64,000 nt of DNA from positions 1 through 64,000 of the forward strand of contig SCUB01000015.1 in NCBI GenBank assembly GCA_004297465.1, given 5' to 3'. Position numbers and translations under genes: made by a program. Positions 8,553-18,972 of the stretch are shown one piece after another; position 1 is the stretch's first letter; each line of letters begins with the position of its first letter. This DNA is from Xanthobacteraceae bacterium (GTDB lineage Bacteria > Pseudomonadota > Alphaproteobacteria > Rhizobiales > Xanthobacteraceae). Below the pieces are notes generated by a model. The model was not told the DNA's origin and did no database searches. It worked only from the letters and a program-made list of their open reading frames with translations.

Positions 8553-9476
8553 TCAGCCCGGCCAGCGCTGCGCCTTGTTGACGATGAAGTCACGGAATGC
8601 CTGCACGCGGGCCACCGACTTCAGCTCTTCCGGATAGACGAAATAGGTATCGATCTCGATCGAGTCGGCCTCGCCGAACAGCTGCACCAGGCCGTGACCT
8701 TCCTCGACCAGGTAGTCCGGCAGCGAGGCGATGCCGAGACCCTGCTGGCAGGCGCGCAACAGCCCGAAGATGTTGTTGACCCTGAAATACGGTTCGCGCG
8801 GGCCGCGGCCGTTGCGTCCGGCCTCGATCAGCCAGTTGCGGTTCTGGATGGTGCTGGCGACAAAGGCGTCGCCGAGTACCAGCAGGCGGTGGTTATCGAG
8901 GTCTTCCAGTGTGCGCGGCGTGCCGAAGCGCTTGAGGTAGTCCGGCGAGCACCAGGCGTGTAAGCGGATCGAAAACAGCTTGCGCTGGATGAGGTCCGGC
9001 TGGGTCGGCTTGCGGATGCGGATGGCGACGTCGGCCTCGCGCATCGACAGATCGAGTTCCTCCTCGGTCAGCATCAGCGTGATGCGGATTTCCGGGTAGA
9101 GCGCGGCGAACTCGCCGAGCCGGGGCGTCAGCCAGTTGACGCCGAACGCCGGCGTGGTGGTGACCTTGAGCTCTCCGCTCGGCAACTCGCGGCTGTCGGA
9201 GAGCTTGGCGCGCGCCGCCTGCAGCTGCATGAACACGTCATGGGCGGTGCGGAACAGGAGGTCGCCCTGCTCGGTGAGGATGAGGCCGCGGGCATGGCGA
9301 TGGAACAGCGACACCGACAGTTCCTGCTCCAGCGCGGAAACCTGGCGCGACACGGCCGACTGCGACAGGCCGAGCTGCTCGCCGGCATGGGTAAAGCTGC
9401 CGGCCTCCGCCGCGGCATGGAACACCTTCAGCTTGTCCCAGTCCATGTTGAAAAAGCCATCGCGACGTAAGGGCAT
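8553..9476 (-). CDS. lsrB: LysR-type transcriptional regulator, LsrB/VtlR-like
   Basis: A 307-residue LysR-type regulator. The N-terminal winged helix-turn-helix (MDWDKLKVFHAAAEAGSFTH onward, then QLGLSQSAVSRQVSALEQEL) is followed by a substrate-binding domain. Sequence and position directly behind trxB match LsrB of Sinorhizobium/Agrobacterium and VtlR of Brucella, regulators of oxidative stress, surface polysaccharide and host interaction. Two cysteines (about Cys176 and Cys243) lie in the effector domain, where LsrB uses cysteines as redox sensors. The ATG at 9476 has GGAG inside the trxB tail; homologues often start at the internal MDWDK (9446). The gene starts two bases after the trxB stop, so the two are co-transcribed. 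Confidence 0.8.
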   Translation of the reverse strand: MPLRRDGFFNMDWDKLKVFHAAAEAGSFTHAGEQLGLSQSAVSRQVSALEQELSVSLFHRHARGLILTEQGDLLFRTAHDVFMQLQAARAKLSDSRELPSGELKVTTTPAFGVNWLTPRLGEFAALYPEIRITLMLTEEELDLSMREADVAIRIRKPTQPDLIQRKLFSIRLHAWCSPDYLKRFGTPRTLEDLDNHRLLVLGDAFVASTIQNRNWLIEAGRNGRGPREPYFRVNNIFGLLRACQQGLGIASLPDYLVEEGHGLVQLFGEADSIEIDTYFVYPEELKSVARVQAFRDFIVNKAQRWPG

Positions 9477-9478
9477 GG

Positions 9479-10444
9479 TTACTCCGCTGCCGCACGTTCA
9501 GTTTCATGCTGGGCCAGAAACTTTTCGGCCTCCAGAGCCGCCATGCATCCCATGCCGGCGGCGGTGACGGCCTGCCGGTAGATCTCGTCGGCGACGTCGC
9601 CGGCCGCGAACACGCCGGGCACCGAGGTCGCGGTCGAATGCGGCGCCACCTTGATGTAGCCCGACGGCTTGATCGCGATCTGGCCAGCCACCAGCTCGGT
9701 CGACGGCGCATGGCCGATGGCGATGAACACGCCGTCGGTCGCGATGTCGCTCAGGCCGCCGGTCTTAAGATTGCGGATGCGCACATGGGTGACCCTGGTG
9801 GGATCGTTGCCGCCGCGGATTTCCTCGACCGCGCTGTCCCAGATCACCTTGATCTTGGGATGCTTGAACAGCCGGTCCTGCAGGATGCGTTCGGCGCGGA
9901 AGCCGTCGCGGCGGTGGATCACCGTCACGGAGGTCGCGAAATTGGTGAGGAACAGCGCCTCCTCGACCGCCGAATTGCCGCCGCCGACCACCACGACGCT
10001 CTTGCCGCGATAGAAGAAGCCGTCGCAGGTGGCGCAGGCCGAGACGCCGAAGCCCTTGAACGTCTCCTCGGATGGGATGCCAAGCCAGCGCGCCTGCGCG
10101 CCGGTGGCGAGCACCAGGGAGTCGGCAAGATAGACATCGCCCGATTCACAGATCAGCCGGAACGGCCGCCGGCCGAGATCGACCGCATTAACGTGATCGG
10201 TGACGATACGGGTGCCAACATGGCTTGCCTGGGCTTCCATCTGCTGCATCAGCCACGGGCCCTGGATCGCCTCGGCGAAACCGGGATAGTTCTCGACGTC
10301 GGTGGTGATGGTGAGCTGGCCGCCGGGCTGGATGCCCTGGATCAGAATCGGTTCCAGCATGGCGCGGGCCGCGTAGATCGCCGCGGTATAGCCGGCCGGA
10401 CCGGACCCGATGATGATGACTTTGGCATGGGTAGGGGCGGCCAT
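9479..10444 (-). CDS. trxB: Thioredoxin-disulfide reductase
   Basis: NADPH-dependent flavoprotein that reduces thioredoxin, 321 residues, the normal length. FAD-binding IIGSGPAGYTAAIYAAR is at the N terminus, the redox-active pair CATC at residues 137-140, the NADPH motif VVGGGNSAVEEALFL follows, and FAAGDVADEIYRQAVTAAG near the C terminus binds FAD. The ATG at 10444 has AAAGGA eight bases upstream; the open frame further upstream is not homologous. It leads a two-gene operon with lsrB, which couples thiol reduction to a thiol-sensing regulator. Confidence 0.97.
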   Translation of the reverse strand: MAAPTHAKVIIIGSGPAGYTAAIYAARAMLEPILIQGIQPGGQLTITTDVENYPGFAEAIQGPWLMQQMEAQASHVGTRIVTDHVNAVDLGRRPFRLICESGDVYLADSLVLATGAQARWLGIPSEETFKGFGVSACATCDGFFYRGKSVVVVGGGNSAVEEALFLTNFATSVTVIHRRDGFRAERILQDRLFKHPKIKVIWDSAVEEIRGGNDPTRVTHVRIRNLKTGGLSDIATDGVFIAIGHAPSTELVAGQIAIKPSGYIKVAPHSTATSVPGVFAAGDVADEIYRQAVTAAGMGCMAALEAEKFLAQHETERAAAE

Positions 10445-10623
10445 CGCAGCGTCCTTTACGGCATCGCGAAAACTGTGGCGAAAGCAAAAACAGCGGCGCG
10501 CCGCCGGAAAACCAGCCACAGGGACAATTCGTCCAGCCAATCTAGGTCATCCCAGCAGCTATGCAAGTTACGCAACCCGGATTTTTCCAGTCATTCCGAA
10601 TTGCCAACAGAATGTGGATGCCC

Positions 10624-10642
10624 CGCGCAATAATATTTCGCG
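10624..10642. promoter_or_regulatory. Palindrome between trxB and the lrp-type gene
   Basis: CGCGCAATAATATTTCGCG is a 19-base near-perfect inverted repeat centred on A10633, with one mismatched pair. It sits 70 bases before the GTG of the Lrp/AsnC gene. AT-rich palindromes with GC arms are typical Lrp-family sites, so autoregulation is plausible. No other gene lies in the 267-base divergent region 10445-10711. Confidence 0.45.
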
Positions 10643-10711
10643 TGCGGTCCGACTAGGGTAGAAGAATCCAGGGCCGCAAGCCGTAAAAGCGCCTCCGGGG
10701 GCCATCCGTCC

Positions 10712-11194
10712 GTGACCAGACATCTCGATCCGATCGATCTGAAGATCCTCGCCGAAATCCAGGCCGATGGCCGCATCACCAATGTCGAGCTGGCGCGCCG
10801 GGTCGGCATTTCGCCCCCGCCCTGCCTGCGCCGGGTGCGCGCGCTTGAGGAGGCCGGCTACATCCACGGCTATCGCGGCCTCCTCGACGGCCGCAAGCTC
10901 GGCTTCGACGTCACGGTGTTCGCCTCGGTGCATCTGGCGAGCCAGGCCGACGCCGACCTGCGCGCGTTCGAGCAGTTCGTGCGCCAGGAGCCGATGGTGC
11001 GCGAATGCTGGATGCTGTCGGGCGAGATCGATTTCATCCTCAAATGCGTGGCGCCCGACATGGCGACGTTTCAGGAATTCGTCACGCGCCTGACCGCAGC
11101 GCCGCAGGTGCGCAATGTCAAGACATCGCTGGTGCTGCATAACTCCAAGGACGCGCCCGGCGTGCCGCTGGAAGTGCTGATTCCGGCCGGCTGA
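10712..11194 (+). CDS. Lrp/AsnC family transcriptional regulator
   Basis: A 160-residue Lrp-type regulator starting with GTG after a G-rich site. The N-terminal helix-turn-helix is clear (DPIDLKILAEIQADGRITN, then ELARRVGISPPPCLRRVRAL). The C-terminal RAM domain (residues about 70-145) binds an amino-acid effector and forms octamers or dimers. The TSUP transporter starts seven bases after its stop, so the pair is likely one transcript and the regulator may control that exporter. The effector cannot be read from sequence. Confidence 0.9.
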   Translation: MTRHLDPIDLKILAEIQADGRITNVELARRVGISPPPCLRRVRALEEAGYIHGYRGLLDGRKLGFDVTVFASVHLASQADADLRAFEQFVRQEPMVRECWMLSGEIDFILKCVAPDMATFQEFVTRLTAAPQVRNVKTSLVLHNSKDAPGVPLEVLIPAG

Positions 11195-11201
11195 GGCACC
11201 C

Positions 11202-11957
11202 ATGGAATTCCTGCATATCCTCCTGCTGGCGGTGGCCGGGTTCGCCGCCGGCGTGGTCAACGCGGTCGCCGGCGGCGGCACCTTCTTCACGTTCTCGGCG
11301 CTGGTCGCGGGCGGGATGCCGACGCTCGACGCCAACGCCACCAGCGCGGTGGCGCTGACGCCCGCCAACATCGCCTCGGTGGCCGGCTATCACCGCGAGC
11401 TGCGGCTGTACTGGCGCGAGATCGTGCCGTTCGCGGCGATCGGCGCGGTCGGCGGGCTTGGCGGCGGCATGCTGCTGATCGGACTGGGTGATGCCGGGTT
11501 CCGGCCGCTGGTGCCGTGGCTGCTGCTTGTCGCCACGATCCTGTTCGCGCTGTCGGGCCGCATCCGCGCCCTGATCGCGCCGTTCATCGATGGCGCGCAT
11601 CCGGGGGCGCGCGCGAGCGCCTATGCGCTGATGGCGGTGGTCGCGGTCTATGGCGGATTCTTCGGCGCCGGCATGGGCATCATGATGCTGGCCGCGATGG
11701 CCATCATCGAGGCCGGCAACTTTCACAAGGCCAACACCATCAAGAACGTGGTGTCGTTCTTCGCCCAGGGACTGGCGATCGTGCTGTTGATCGCCAGCGG
11801 CCTGGTGCACTGGCCGCAGGCGCTGGTGACGATGGCGTCGTCGATCGCCGGCGGCTATCTCGGCGTCATGGTGGCGCGCCGCGTGCCCGAGCAGGTGGTC
11901 CGCGCCATCGTGGTGACGGTCGGCGCGGCCCTCACGGGGGTCTTCTTCCTCCGGTGA
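11202..11957 (+). CDS. TSUP (TauE/SafE) family membrane transporter
   Basis: A 251-residue integral membrane protein with seven to eight hydrophobic segments and the TSUP signature near the N terminus (AAGVVNAVAGGGTFFTF), repeated weakly in the second half (YGGFFGAGMGIMMLA). Members export or import sulfite, sulfoacetate, sulfolactate or related organosulfur anions; the substrate here is unknown. It follows the Lrp-type regulator directly. Its last ~115 bases were copied in a tandem duplication and survive as a broken remnant at 12480-12591. Confidence 0.88.
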   Translation: MEFLHILLLAVAGFAAGVVNAVAGGGTFFTFSALVAGGMPTLDANATSAVALTPANIASVAGYHRELRLYWREIVPFAAIGAVGGLGGGMLLIGLGDAGFRPLVPWLLLVATILFALSGRIRALIAPFIDGAHPGARASAYALMAVVAVYGGFFGAGMGIMMLAAMAIIEAGNFHKANTIKNVVSFFAQGLAIVLLIASGLVHWPQALVTMASSIAGGYLGVMVARRVPEQVVRAIVVTVGAALTGVFFLR

Positions 11958-11961
11958 CGGT

Positions 11962-12366
11962 TCAGCCGCTGCCCTTGCGCAGCGCGTCGAGGCTCCACGA
12001 GCCGCCGCCGGCAAACACCAGATAGAAAAACACGAAGCAATACAGCGCCGCGAGCTCGCCGCCGTTGGCGATCGGATAGAAGCTCTGGGGGGCGTGGACG
12101 ATGAAATAGGCGGACGCCGAAAGGCCCGACAGGATGAAGGCGACGGGGCGCGTGAACAGCCCGATCGCCAGCAGCGCGCCGCCGATCAGCTCGATGATGC
12201 CGCTTGCGCCGAACAGGGACATCACCTGAAGTTTGGCGAACACGGGGACCGCCGGAAAACCGAGGATCTTGGCGGTGCCGTGCTCGAACAGAAACAATGC
12301 CGCCATGATGCGCAGCAAGCTCAGTACTCGCGGCGTCCAGGTGGCGCAAATGTGTTTGTAGTCCAT
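11962..12366 (-). CDS. DoxX family membrane protein (copy A)
   Basis: A 134-residue DoxX-family protein with four hydrophobic helices and the core GIIELIGGALLAIGLFTRPVAF. DoxX-type proteins are quinone/thiosulfate-linked or redox-stress membrane proteins; the role here is unknown. GGGGAG precedes the ATG at 12366. It is convergent with the TSUP gene, with 4 bases between stops. Copy B at 12596-13000 has the same length, and a hand alignment without gaps gives 102 identical residues out of 134. A 14-base palindrome TCACAAATCCGTGA lies about 90 bases upstream of both copies. Confidence 0.88.
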   Translation of the reverse strand: MDYKHICATWTPRVLSLLRIMAALFLFEHGTAKILGFPAVPVFAKLQVMSLFGASGIIELIGGALLAIGLFTRPVAFILSGLSASAYFIVHAPQSFYPIANGGELAALYCFVFFYLVFAGGGSWSLDALRKGSG

Positions 12367-12456
12367 GAGATGCTCCCCATCGTCCGCTTTCCCACGAACG
12401 CGGATCGATTTAGGCATTCTCATACGCAATCGCCCCGGGCGGAGCGTCACAACGTC

Positions 12457-12470
12457 TCACAAATCCGTGA
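12457..12470. promoter_or_regulatory. Palindromic box upstream of doxX copy A
   Basis: TCACAAATCCGTGA, with inverted arms TCAC/GTGA around a 6-base spacer. The same 14-mer is present upstream of copy B at 13085-13098. The position, about 90 bases before each ATG, suggests an operator. The regulator is not identified. Confidence 0.5.
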
Positions 12471-12479
12471 AAAATCGGC

Positions 12480-12591
12480 GACGATCCTATCGCTCGCCGG
12501 CGGCGATCCCGGCGTCGTGGCGGCGCGCCGCGGAGCAGGTGGACCGCGCCGTCGTGGTGACGGTCGGCGCGGTCCTGACGGTGATAGGTGA
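12480..12591 (+). pseudogene. Remnant of the TSUP transporter 3' end
   Basis: These bases align with the last ~115 bases of the intact TSUP gene (11829-11957). Shared runs include GAGCAGGTGG and GTGGTGACGGTCGGCGCGG, and the ending GGTGACGGTTCAG is the same. Small deletions break the frame, for example GCGTGCCCGAG has become GCGGAG, and about 15 bases are missing before the stop. It lies at the same place relative to doxX copy B as the real TSUP end does to copy A, so it marks a tandem duplication junction. Confidence 0.85.
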
Positions 12592-12595
12592 CGGT

Positions 12596-13000
12596 TCAGT
12601 CGTTGCCCTTGCGCAGCGCGTCGACGCTCCAGGCGCCGCCGCCGGCGAAGATCAGATAGAAGAACACGAAGCTGTACAGCACCGCGAGTTCGCCGCCGTT
12701 GGCGATCGGATAGAAGCTCTTGGGAGCGTGGGCCATGAAATAGGCCACCGCCGTAAAGCCCGACAGGATGAAGGCGACCGGGCGCGTGAACAGCCCGATG
12801 GCCAGCAGCGCGCCACCGATCAGCTCGATCAGGCCGCCAATGCCGAACATCGACGTGATCGAGACATTGGCGTATTGCGGCAGCGCCGGAAAGCCGAGGA
12901 TCTTGGCGGTGCCGTGCTGCAGGATAAGCAACGCCGCCATGAGGCGCAGCAGGCTCAGCACCCGCGGCGTCCAGGCGGCGCAGACGTGTTTGTAGTCCAT
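12596..13000 (-). CDS. DoxX family membrane protein (copy B)
   Basis: A second 134-residue DoxX protein, collinear with copy A and sharing the blocks WTPRVLSLLR, HGTAKILGFPA, ELIGGALLAIGLFTRPVAF and SFYPIANGGELA. Differences cluster around residues 42-58 (periplasmic or interhelical loop) and 86-96, so the two proteins may have separated in specificity. The ATG at 13000 follows a G-rich stretch. The same upstream palindrome as copy A is present. A tandem duplicate, not a random homologue, because the flanks are duplicated too. Confidence 0.88.
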   Translation of the reverse strand: MDYKHVCAAWTPRVLSLLRLMAALLILQHGTAKILGFPALPQYANVSITSMFGIGGLIELIGGALLAIGLFTRPVAFILSGFTAVAYFMAHAPKSFYPIANGGELAVLYSFVFFYLIFAGGGAWSVDALRKGND

Positions 13001-13084
13001 GGAACAGATACCCCCTCGCGACCGCCTCCCCATGAGCGCGGATCGGATGCGGCGTTCATACGGAATTGCGCCGGCCCGGGTGTT

Positions 13085-13098
13085 TCACAAATCCGTGA
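13085..13098. promoter_or_regulatory. Palindromic box upstream of doxX copy B
   Basis: TCACAAATCCGTGA, identical to the box at 12457-12470 and at nearly the same distance (85 bases) from the ATG. Conservation of this 14-mer, while nearby bases differ, supports function. Confidence 0.5.
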
Positions 13099-13126
13099 GA
13101 GACATGCATTGTCGCGTGGGGTGTCT

Positions 13127-13600
13127 TCAGCGCCACTCGATCTTGGCGACCTCGTAGGCCTTGGCGCCGCCCGGCGCGTTGACCTCGACGGTGGCGCCCT
13201 TCTTCTTGCCGATCAGGGCGCGCGCCAGCGGTGAGGTGATGGAGATGCGGCCTTTCTTGGCGTCGGCCTCCGGCTCGCCGACGATCTGCCACACCGCTTT
13301 CTTGTCGGTGTCCTCGTCGATCAGCGTGACGGTGGCGCCGAACTTGACGGTGTCGCCGGACAGCTTCGACACGTCGATGATGTCGGCGCGCGCCAATTTA
13401 TCCTCGAGTTCGGCGATGCGGCCCTCGTTGTGCGACTGCGTTTCCTTGGCGGCATGATATTCAGCGTTCTCGGACAGGTCGCCATGGGAGCGCGCGTCGG
13501 AAATCTGCTGGATGATCCGCGGCCGCTCGACCTGCTGGCGGTGCTTCAGTTCGGTTTCCAATGCGGCGTAACCCGCATGGGTCATTGGAATCTTTTCCAT
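13127..13600 (-). CDS. greA: Transcription elongation factor GreA
   Basis: GreA, 157 residues, binds the secondary channel of RNA polymerase and stimulates cleavage of backtracked RNA. The N-terminal coiled coil is seen ([18 protein letters not shown] through [11 protein letters not shown]), with the acidic tip [13 protein letters not shown] carrying the catalytic acidic residues. The C-terminal FKBP-like domain ends with [23 protein letters not shown] lies about 10 bases before the ATG. It follows carB on the same strand after a terminator-like hairpin, an order common in alphaproteobacteria. Confidence 0.97.
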   Translation of the reverse strand: MEKIPMTHAGYAALETELKHRQQVERPRIIQQISDARSHGDLSENAEYHAAKETQSHNEGRIAELEDKLARADIIDVSKLSGDTVKFGATVTLIDEDTDKKAVWQIVGEPEADAKKGRISITSPLARALIGKKKGATVEVNAPGGAKAYEVAKIEWR

Positions 13601-13711
13601 TCGCTGTCATCTCCCGGCTTCGCGGGCTGCGGGGACCCATGAGGGGCGCCTGCCGTGAAGCGGCCTTGTTGAACCTGATTCGCAACCGGCGCCATCGGGC
13701 GCCTGCCGCCA

Positions 13712-13756
13712 ACGAAAAAGACCTCACGGGTGGCGGGCCTGACCGGCCACCGCGTG
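13712..13756 (-). terminator. Terminator after carB
   Basis: On the minus strand, CACGCGGTGGC pairs with GCCACCCGTG (one bulged base) across 13725-13756, followed by AGGTCTTTTT. It lies between the carB stop and greA and would separate the two transcripts. No gene is credible in 13601-13799. Confidence 0.6.
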
Positions 13757-13799
13757 GTTGACCTTTTTGTTACTTCCGCCTGGGGATTATCCCACCCGG

Positions 13800-17291
<3,492 letters not shown>

Positions 17292-17486
17292 CCGGGGTCT
17301 CGCTCGGCGGGGCACAAAAATCGGCGGCACAAAAAAAGGGCGCGCCTGCCGCGCGTCCCCCGGTCCAGCCTGGCGCCGGAGCAGCACTCCGCGCGGCTCT
17401 CGTGTAGACCAGAATCCGTGTTCGGGGAAGGGGTTGGGACGGCGGAATCGGTGGCCCCGGTTCGGGCCGCGACAGAAATTGTCCTG

Positions 17487-17506
17487 AAAAACCCGCTGTT
17501 TTCAGC
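17487..17506 (-). terminator. Possible terminator after tRNA-Cys
   Basis: On the minus strand GCTG-AAAA-CAGC is followed by GGGTTTTT. The stem is only 4 base pairs but the U-run is good and it lies 15 bases after the tRNA. The 17292-17520 gap holds no other gene and must contain the carB leader. Confidence 0.35.
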
Positions 17507-17520
17507 CGATCCAGGGTATT

Positions 17521-17593
17521 TGGAGGCCCGGCCTGGACTTGAACCAGGATAAGGGGTTTTGCACACCCCCGCGTGAACTTCCGCCACCGGGCC
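17521..17593 (-). tRNA. tRNA-Cys (GCA) with an unusually short D arm
   Basis: On the minus strand the acceptor GGCCCGG/CCGGGCC, discriminator T73 and encoded CCA are intact. The anticodon arm is GGGGT-GTGCAAA-ACCCC with anticodon GCA, and the T arm is CCTGG-TTCAAGT-CCAGG with a 4-base variable loop. The D arm is only 14 bases, GCG-GAAGTTCA-CGC, and its loop lacks the G18-G19 pair that normally contacts the T loop. Total length is 73. Position 32 is G instead of the usual pyrimidine. It is located between carB and the methyltransferase gene. It may be the sole tRNA-Cys, a second copy, or a decaying gene. Confidence 0.75.
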
Positions 17594-17688
17594 GGATAGG
17601 AGCTTAGGTCAAGGTGGCGGCCGGAGTCTTTAACCGCCGGACCCAACTCCCGATCAAGGTAAACCGGGCTTGTCGCGTTGGGGCGGGC

Positions 17689-18408
17689 TTAGGCCTCCGG
17701 CGTCGCCACGAACGTCATGCGCCACGGATTGTGGCCGAGATTTTCCGGCGCGCGGCGCGCGGAAAAGCCGGCGGCGGCAAGCTTGGCCAGCATCGCGGCT
17801 TCCGAATAGCGCGTCAGCCCGAGACGCCAGCGCAGATAGCGGTAGTCGGACAGCGCGGTGCGCATCAGGCCGAGCACGGCGTCGATCAGGAAGCCCGCGC
17901 GCGCGCCGAACCGGATCAGCGACCAGGCATCGGCGAACATGCCGACGCGGGGATCGAGCACGTCGCCGAGCACCAGAAGGCCGCCGGGCCTGAGCAGGCG
18001 GCGGACCAGCGCGAACGTGGCGTCGAGTTCATCGGGCGTGAGGTACTGCGCCACCGAGATCACGGTCACGAGGTCGAGCGAGTGCGGCGGCAGGCCCGCC
18101 AGTTCGTCGAGCGAGCGCACCTCGATATTGGGATGGCCGGCAAACCGCGCGGTCAGGCGCGCCCGCACGGTCGGCGCGGGCTCGGCCAGGATCAGGCGGC
18201 CGCAGGCGTGCGCGACGCGGCCGGCGTCGAGCGCCTCGCCGCAGCTATAGTCGAGCACGGCGGCGTCGGGGGAGGGGATGGCGGCGATGATGCCGTCGGC
18301 GATGACCTTGAAATGCAGCCGGCGATGCCGCTCGCTCACATAGAGGGTGTGCGCCGAGTCGTAATAGTCGATCCAGTGACCGGTGGATGCGGGCATGGAC
18401 TGCGGCAT
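17689..18408 (-). CDS. Class I SAM-dependent methyltransferase
   Basis: A 239-residue protein with a Rossmann methyltransferase fold. Motif I is AVLDYSCGEALDAGRVA (residues about 54-70), a variant of the usual DxGxGxG, followed by an acidic motif II region (RLILAEPA) and motif post-I SLDLVTVISVAQYLTPDEL. The C-terminal part has a hydrophobic stretch around DAWSLIRFGARAGFLIDAVLG that could touch membrane. The substrate is unknown. The ATG at 18408 lies two bases after the stop of the thioesterase gene, so they are coupled. A second ATG at 18396 is possible. It lies between carA and carB with no clear metabolic link. Confidence 0.75.
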   Translation of the reverse strand: MPQSMPASTGHWIDYYDSAHTLYVSERHRRLHFKVIADGIIAAIPSPDAAVLDYSCGEALDAGRVAHACGRLILAEPAPTVRARLTARFAGHPNIEVRSLDELAGLPPHSLDLVTVISVAQYLTPDELDATFALVRRLLRPGGLLVLGDVLDPRVGMFADAWSLIRFGARAGFLIDAVLGLMRTALSDYRYLRWRLGLTRYSEAAMLAKLAAAGFSARRAPENLGHNPWRMTFVATPEA

Positions 18409-18410
18409 GC

Positions 18411-18920
18411 TCACGGTTGCGGCGCTGCCTGCGGCGCTGGCGGAAGGTCCATGATCAGGCATGTCGAGGTGGCGTGCACCAGCAGCCGGTCCCTGTCGTC
18501 GACGAGGCGGCCCTCGGAGGTGCCGATGCGGCGGCCGACATTGATCGCGGTGCCGACGGCGCGGATCATCCCGGTGTCGGCGACGTAGCCGCGCACGAAG
18601 CTGACCTTGAATTCCAGCGTGGTGAGGCCGAAGCCCGCCGGCACCCGCGATTGCACGGCGCAGGTCATGGCGCTGTCGAGCAATGCCGCGCTGTAGCCGC
18701 CATGGACGGTGCCGTAGGGATTGAGATAGCCGTACGAGGTCTGGCCGGAAAACACCGCGTGGCCTTCGGCGACCTCGGTCAGGGCAAAGCCCAGCGTCTG
18801 GCAGATCGGCGGCGAGGGAATGTCCCCCGCCATCATGGCGCGCAGGATCTCGAGGCCGGTCATCCGGTACGGGAGCGCGGCCGGCACGAGGCCGATGCTG
18901 GCGTGCTGGGGACGGGTCAT
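18411..18920 (-). CDS. PaaI family hotdog thioesterase
   Basis: A 169-residue hotdog-fold protein of the PaaI/YigI type, which hydrolyses acyl- or aryl-CoA thioesters. The family motif HGGYSAALLDSAM is around residues 73-85, with the preceding LNPYGTV. The ATG at 18920 has AAGG about nine bases upstream; a start at 18944 would overlap that site. It is co-transcribed with the methyltransferase downstream and lies 52 bases after carA. The CoA substrate cannot be told from sequence. Confidence 0.85.
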   Translation of the reverse strand: MTRPQHASIGLVPAALPYRMTGLEILRAMMAGDIPSPPICQTLGFALTEVAEGHAVFSGQTSYGYLNPYGTVHGGYSAALLDSAMTCAVQSRVPAGFGLTTLEFKVSFVRGYVADTGMIRAVGTAINVGRRIGTSEGRLVDDRDRLLVHATSTCLIMDLPPAPQAAPQP

Positions 18921-18972
18921 CGCGCATGCCTTTTCGTGGAGCATTTGCCGGCCAGTGTCCTCGAAACCGGCC

